This document shows, piece after piece, positions 59,014 through 64,000 of a DNA stretch of 64,000 nt; position 1 is the first letter of the stretch, and each line of letters begins with the position of its first letter. Location of the stretch: assembly GCA_002189035.1 (NCBI GenBank), contig CM007991.1, positions 4,464,001-4,528,000 on the forward strand, in the 5' to 3' direction. Below the pieces are notes generated by a model. That model saw only the letters and a program-made list of their open reading frames with translations, ran no database searches and had not been told where the DNA came from. Both the position numbers and the translations under genes were made by a program. The stretch comes from Utricularia gibba. Taxonomy: Eukaryota; Streptophyta; Magnoliopsida; Lamiales; Lentibulariaceae.

Positions 59014-60297
59014 TGATAAACGGAAATTCCTAGTGTCGTTGCAAAAATAGAAAATTCATTATCAAATAAATTTATAATCCCTAATCCTCACAAAATACAA
59101 ATTAAACACAAAGTGTACTGTGGAATTTGGGGTCGATCACAAGGAGCTTGTACTTGTCATGTATTTCAGCAGATGCAGAGTTCAATGTAATGATAGTCTT
59201 AGTTTAAGCTCAGACCAACAGTGGTAAACAAGTTCGGTAAACAAGATCAGTAAACAATTATCAGGTCTTAACGCTAAGGTAACAGGTGCTAGTTTTCACT
59301 TAGAATAATACTAAGGTGCCTTAAAGATCTACAGGTGGTGTGATGCCAAAATTCCTAATTTAATTTACCATGTTCCTACACTCACAACTTCAAATATCCT
59401 AAGTCTACCCAAGTCATTCATCACATTTTCGGCTAAGCTAGTCCACTATATCATCACCAACCTTGCAATTAGGTCTACCCGCATGCAAAACATATAGGAC
59501 TAGGTCTACCCGGTTTTACTGGTTCTACCCCGAACTAACACCTACTGCTCCCGTCTTGATTTGTTGGTCTACCTCTAAATCAAACATCTAAATTGTGAAG
59601 CTACTTGTTTCCCTCCTTAGGTCTATCCATGGTTTGATAGAAACAAGAGCTAAGAAAACAATGGTCAATTTTATTAAGACTTCTAGACCCACACCACCCT
59701 GCTTCACCTTAAGGCACTCCTAAGGTTTAGATACTCATGCTTTGAAGGTAAAATGGAATAGCGTTAACATAAAACAACGAAAATGTTGAGGACATCGTGC
59801 AGAAGTTGATTGTAGAAGCTAAAAACATAAACAAACGAAAATAAAGCAGTAAAGTTTCTTGATTACGTCTGCCACTGTTCACAGGCCGGAACAGTGGCAC
59901 TGAACTGGGTCTTGATCTTCTTCCTTCAAGCTAGAGGTTCTTCTCCAGAAAAATCTCTTTTCTTCCTCCTTCTCCTTCTATCTCTTCGTGTTCAAGTTTG
60001 GTTGGGGGAGAAACCCCTCGTGTGTGTTCTCTCAAAATTCTGGGTCGTCCCTTCTTTTTTTTGCGACTCTCTCTCCTCATCTTTCTCTTGCCTCCCACTG
60101 CCCAAGGCAAGTACATTCTCTGACAGATCTGCTGCTCTAGGCCCTCACTTGCAGACTGTCGCCATGACAGTGTACTCATTGCCCCCTGCGCCCTAGTGAC
60201 TTGCACGAAATCCAGATTTTTCCTTGATTATTGGGTTGCTGCTAGACTCCAAAATCGAGTTAGACATGGGGTGAGCTAAATCCTTTGATTTAGCCCA
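59014..60297 (-). mobile_element. Family B LTR copy 3
   Basis: On the plus strand it begins TGATAAACGGAAATTCC and follows copy 1 closely through ggggtcgatcacaagg, ggtctacccgg and ccggaacagtgg to the palindrome at 60272-60297. Beyond that a weaker match (ctaattacactaaaa) fades by about 60330. The left flank is GTAAT and the bases after 60297 are CTAAT, a possible duplication with one mismatch. The right end is therefore either at the palindrome or lost. Confidence 0.7.
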
Positions 60298-61473
60298 CTA
60301 ATTACACTAAAATAAGGATATGTTTTTTTATAACATATACAATATTATTTATATACATCAATATAAGTAAATTATGTGATTTTCATATGTATTTCAGACA
60401 CATGACTTCAACTAGACTTGAATCTATCTATAGAACCTTACCCTAGTCAACAGCATGAAGGGCTTAATGATTGATATTTTCATGTATTTTCATGTTTCTA
60501 GAGTATTTATTTAATATATTTATTTTACAGGTATGAAATTTTTATAAGATTTATAATTTAAAATGTTTTATAATTTTTAACATTTATAAAATATTTAATT
60601 CTCATTTTTCATTCTATCCTCATTTTCATTATTGTTTTATGAATACTAAAATTTTATTAAATATTTTTTATGAAAAATTTTTAAATTTACATTACATATT
60701 TTTTTTTTGATAACTAAATTTTAACTTTTCATTAGATTATTTGTTTTTTTGACAACTAAAACATTTTTTTTATAATCAAGTTTTAATTTTTCATTAGATT
60801 TTTTTTTTGGACAACTCATATCATTAATGTACCATATGAAACTAAGATGATTTTGAGTATGTTTAGTGATGTAACGTTCTACTTGTTACATGCCAAAGTG
60901 AATATCATAGAGTTGCTATCCATGATCAAAATCCAAACCCTACAATTTAATAAGATGATATTCCTTTTACATATTTTGATAGGAAGGTTATTCTAGAAAT
61001 TCTTTGGAGTGTGGATGACAATTTACAGATGATTGAATCTGATGGCGAGCCCAACAATAAACCTCTTCTTATTGGATGCAATCCATCGATGTGGAAGGAC
61101 TTAAATGATCACTCGAAAATTTGGTCATCTTATAATGCCATCACAATACTCCTTGCTCTTAGGTTTACCTTTGATAGCAAGGTTGAGTTAAAATATGGCA
61201 TCATAAATTACTCTATTTTGATAAGAGAATTTCATGTGTCAAGTAGCAATAATTCAATCTACTATCTTATTTGCTACCAAAATCATGAAAAAAAGTCAAA
61301 TGTTCATGGCATTTGAAAGTACAATTGCAATATTAGACAAGATCATGGAAGATTACGAATTTCCAAAAACACATCACATGTATGATCATGTTGGAGATCA
61401 GCCTCAATCCAAATACTGAAGTTGATAGGAAACATTAATCTTGTGTCATGAATTCATGTTCCAGTTAAAAAGG
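60298..61473. other. Intergenic with an unclassified coding-like stretch
   Basis: The first 600 bp are AT-rich with T-runs. From about 60960 to 61420 two overlapping plus-strand frames read like a decayed protein (LEILWSVDDNLQMIESDGEP.., then IMKKSQMFMAFESTIAILDK). No domain is recognised. It stops just before the copia LTR. Confidence 0.4.
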
Positions 61474-61692
61474 TGTTGGGTTTGGGTTGTTGGGCTTTTT
61501 ATATGTATTTTTATTCATTGTGGCTCATTGTTGGGTAACCTAGGTATTGGGTATATGTATACCCTACTAGGAACTCGTATGTTTTAGGTTTTCGATCATT
61601 CTTATTGTTCATGAGTCGTTTTTCATCCAAGGTGATCTCATAAGAATTATCCCTTTGTTCCTTCCCAAGACTCTATCTTTCTTCCATCAACA
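61474..61692 (+). mobile_element. Probable 5' LTR of a copia element
   Basis: A TG..CA stretch from tgttgggtttgggttg to ttccatcaaca, about 219 bp, lies directly before the primer-binding site. The length suits small copia LTRs. The matching 3' LTR would be beyond the window, so the boundary cannot be confirmed by pairing. Confidence 0.55.
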
Positions 61693-61704
61693 TGGTATCA
61701 TAGC
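61693..61704 (+). other. Copia primer-binding site
   Basis: TGGTATCATAGC matches the common plant copia site TGGTATCAGAGC, complementary to initiator tRNA-Met, with one change. It would prime minus-strand DNA synthesis. Confidence 0.75.
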
Positions 61705-61810
61705 AATAAGGTTCTCAAACCTGTGTTCGTTTCAGTATTTTATTTACCGTTCAGCCTTTTTCACTTAGTGGTTTTCCAAGTATCAACCCGAAGCTTGTCA
61801 AACAGTGGCT

Positions 61811-62551
61811 ATGATGGCATCTGGTAGGGGGCCTCCGATATTTGATGGTTCTGAGTATGGAAGTTGGGTTAAAAAGATGCGTAGCTACCTTCGAGTCAAA
61901 AAGATTTGGGATGTTGTTGAAAGGGAGATACCGGCTATTCTAGTAACAAGCAAATCTACATCAGAACAACAAGAGAAAGCTGAGTATCTTCAACAAAGAA
62001 AAGATGAAGCAATGGATGCCTTATACCAAGCCATTTCTGAACATCTATTTGATGATATTGCAGAGTGTCAATCAGCGAAAGAAATATGGGATACTCTCAA
62101 ATCCCATTATGATAGTGATGTCAAACTCAGAGAGATAATATGCAAAAACAAGCTGGAGGACTTTGAGAGGAACAAAATGTTAGACAATAAAACCATACAA
62201 GTCTATTATGAATGTACTGCGAAGCTTGTGAAGGAGATTCGAGGATTGGGGGAAAAACTTGAAGATAAAAAGGTGATTAGCAAGGCAATCTCGAGCCTAC
62301 CTGCAAAATTCGAGCCAAAGTTATGTCCACTTGAGACAGAAAGAAAAATCCTTGACATTATTGAAGGAAAGCTCCATCAGTTGTATCCTGAATATCATGT
62401 TACACCAAAGCCAACATTTAGAGAATTCATGATTGAGTTGCAATCAGAAAAGAGATTGGAACTCAGAGATGGTTATGAGGTTGAGAAAACTTATGGTGAA
62501 GCTGCTCTCCTCACCAAAATGCAGAATATATATAAATTCATGTGCAACTAA
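61811..62551 (+). CDS. gag: Copia gag (UBN2-type), frameshifted at its end
   Basis: From the ATG at 61811 the frame reads ASGRGPPIFDGSEYGSWVKKM.. and continues through VEREIPAI, DALYQAISEHLFDDIAECQS, AKEIWDTLKSHYDSD and DFERNKMLDNKTIQVYYE. This is the usual gag-polyprotein N-terminal and UBN2 arrangement of plant copia elements. It forms the virus-like particle shell. The frame ends FMCN-TAA at 62551. The downstream zinc knuckles are in the next frame, so a one-base indel near 62520 has cut the polyprotein. It follows the primer-binding site by about 100 bp. Confidence 0.85.
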   Translation: MMASGRGPPIFDGSEYGSWVKKMRSYLRVKKIWDVVEREIPAILVTSKSTSEQQEKAEYLQQRKDEAMDALYQAISEHLFDDIAECQSAKEIWDTLKSHYDSDVKLREIICKNKLEDFERNKMLDNKTIQVYYECTAKLVKEIRGLGEKLEDKKVISKAISSLPAKFEPKLCPLETERKILDIIEGKLHQLYPEYHVTPKPTFREFMIELQSEKRLELRDGYEVEKTYGEAALLTKMQNIYKFMCN

Positions 62552-63947
62552 CAATGTCAAGGATGTCAAGTCAACAGACATCAAACAATCACCAACGTCA
62601 ATCCCAACTTCAATCATGGGTAATCAGAAGTGTAGGCATTGTGATAAATCCAACCACAAGAGTGAAGATTGTTGGACTTTAAGCACAAATGCTTGCAAGC
62701 ATTGCAACAAACAGAATCACAGGAGTGAGTTTTGTTGGTGGAAGCCTCATGCTTTGTGCATGAAATGCAATCAAAGAGGCCATCTTGACAAGGTATGTGG
62801 AATGTTAAATCCAATCAAAGTTAATCATAACAAGAAAACTACTTCCAATGATGAAAAATCACATGCATCATTTACCTACTTTGAAGACGAGCCAGAAATA
62901 TCTTTTGAAGATCCTTTTGATTATGAGTGTGCTCTAGTGACACTAGTCTCAGATGCTAAAGGCTGGTACTTGGATTCTGGTGCCTTCTATCATGTATGTT
63001 GTGATACAAGATCATTTTTCCAGCTTGAAAAGATTGGGAAGGAGGGAAGCATGTGCACGGGTGAAAATATTGGCATTGTGGGCAAAGGAAGCATTTTACT
63101 TATGCTAAAAGAAGGAACTGTTCAAGTTGATGATGTTTATTATTCACCAAACCTTAAATAGAACCTATTGAGCTTTGGCCAATTGAGCAGACAAGGTTTT
63201 GACATTGAGCTGATGAAGGATGCTGGTGTTATAACCACTGAAGTTAAAGTTGCTAATCCAAAAACGAAAATTGAATTCCATGCTATGTTGACCCCACCTA
63301 CAACCTCTACCAAATTATGGTCAGTGATAAAAAAAAGTTGTATTTTCTCACTTTAGGATCAAAGCAGCCTTTGGCACAAACGTTTTGGGTACTATAGCTT
63401 CAACAATCAGAAAATATTGTAGAAGAATAAGGAAGTACTGGAATTGAAAGACATCAAGTTTGCTGGTGCCATATGTGAAGTGTGCCATCAAGGTAAAACA
63501 GTGTAGAAAGCCATTTTATTCTAGTGATTCAATAGCAAAGGAGAAATTAGAACTTTTGCATACAGATGTTTGTAGACCATTTAAGGATTGTTCATTGGGG
63601 GAGGGGGGAGTAGATATTTTGTTACATTCATTGATGATTATTCACGTTATTGTTGGGTTTACTTTCTTAAAAGCAAGTCAGAAGTTCCTCATATCTTTCG
63701 AAAATTCAAAGTGATGACTGAGAATCAGAGTGGATGCTCCTTAAAGATGATTAGGTCAGACAATGGAGGTGAACTCTACAATAATAGCATGAGAATGTTT
63801 TGTGAAAATAAGGGAATCATGCATCAATTCATAGTACTATATTCTTCACAACAAAATGGTATATGTGAAAGGATAAACAGAACAATTCTTGATATGTCAA
63901 GATGCCTATTGTTTGAGAAAGATCTTCTGTTAGTGTATGTGTTCTAG
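62552..63947 (+). pseudogene. pol: Copia nucleocapsid, protease and integrase relic
   Basis: Three CCHC knuckles lie at 62631-62798 (CRHCDKSNHKSEDC, CKHCNKQNHRSEFC, CMKCNQRGHLDKVC). The protease follows with WYLDSGAFYHVC near 62965, where DSGA is the active-site motif. An in-frame TAG is at 63159-63161. Then come a GAG-pre-integrase relic (HKRFGYYSFNN..CEVCHQGK, frame broken) and the integrase core with its D, D and E in [14 protein letters not shown] and [10 protein letters not shown] (63556-63880). Frameshifts near 63350 and 63590 and several stops make it non-functional. After about 63930 the expected integrase continuation is absent, so the element is truncated or interrupted before the window edge. 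Reverse transcriptase was not seen. Confidence 0.85.
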
Positions 63948-64000
63948 AGACAATCAACTCATTGGCAAATCTTATCTTTTGATATTTACTTTGAATTGTG

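Noticed and set aside
1-64000. tRNA genes, CRISPR arrays, organelle inserts
   Set aside because: None was recognised. The tRNA-like strings at 51964 and 61693 are retrotransposon primer-binding sites.

Overview
The window is nuclear DNA of a flowering plant. It holds split eukaryotic genes with GT..AG introns, an SBP-box gene carrying a miR156 target site, a WRKY75-type gene and a plant-type sphingosine-1-phosphate lyase gene. These sit in AT-rich intergenic DNA crowded with solo LTRs, Mutator-like and hAT remnants and a copia element. Nothing visible fixes the species.

Only four genes look intact. Two lie head to tail on the minus strand at 22.2-24.8 kb: a small two-exon membrane-protein gene and an SPL13-like, miR156-regulated SBP-box gene. 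At 37.3-37.8 kb (minus) is a two-exon WRKY75-like transcription factor of 148 aa. At 39.8-43.5 kb (plus) is a complete sphingosine-1-phosphate lyase gene of 15 exons, whose coding exons add up to 540 aa with matching phases. No operon-like or pathway link joins these genes.

Most of the rest is transposon debris. Six LTR families (called A-F here) were recognised by comparing the window with itself. Several copies are complete solo LTRs bounded by TG..CA and 5-bp target-site duplications: A at 1746-3055 and 57544-58854, B at 49840-51234, C at 28546-29034, D at 34992-36020, F at 14704-15807. Nesting is visible: F inside an old B, and C inside an old F. A degenerate Mutator-like element with a Ulp1-like peptidase gene fills 16.5-21.8 kb. 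hAT transposase relics lie at 9.1-10.9 and 30.4-31.0 kb, a hAT-type MITE at 31.15-31.75 kb, and a decayed copia element runs off the right edge from 61.5 kb.

The most unusual part is 45.0-53.1 kb. A plant gene has been broken into exons facing opposite ways, a piece of 25S rRNA gene is embedded beside one exon, and a nested pair of solo LTRs (B within C) has been cut in two. Target-site duplications at the separated halves match (ACTAT on the outer LTR, ACGGC/ACGAC on the inner), so the arrangement reads as one inversion of about 2 kb with both breakpoints at a palindrome inside LTR B. A separate 124-nt near-perfect hairpin at 4268-4391 is a candidate MIRNA precursor of unknown family.
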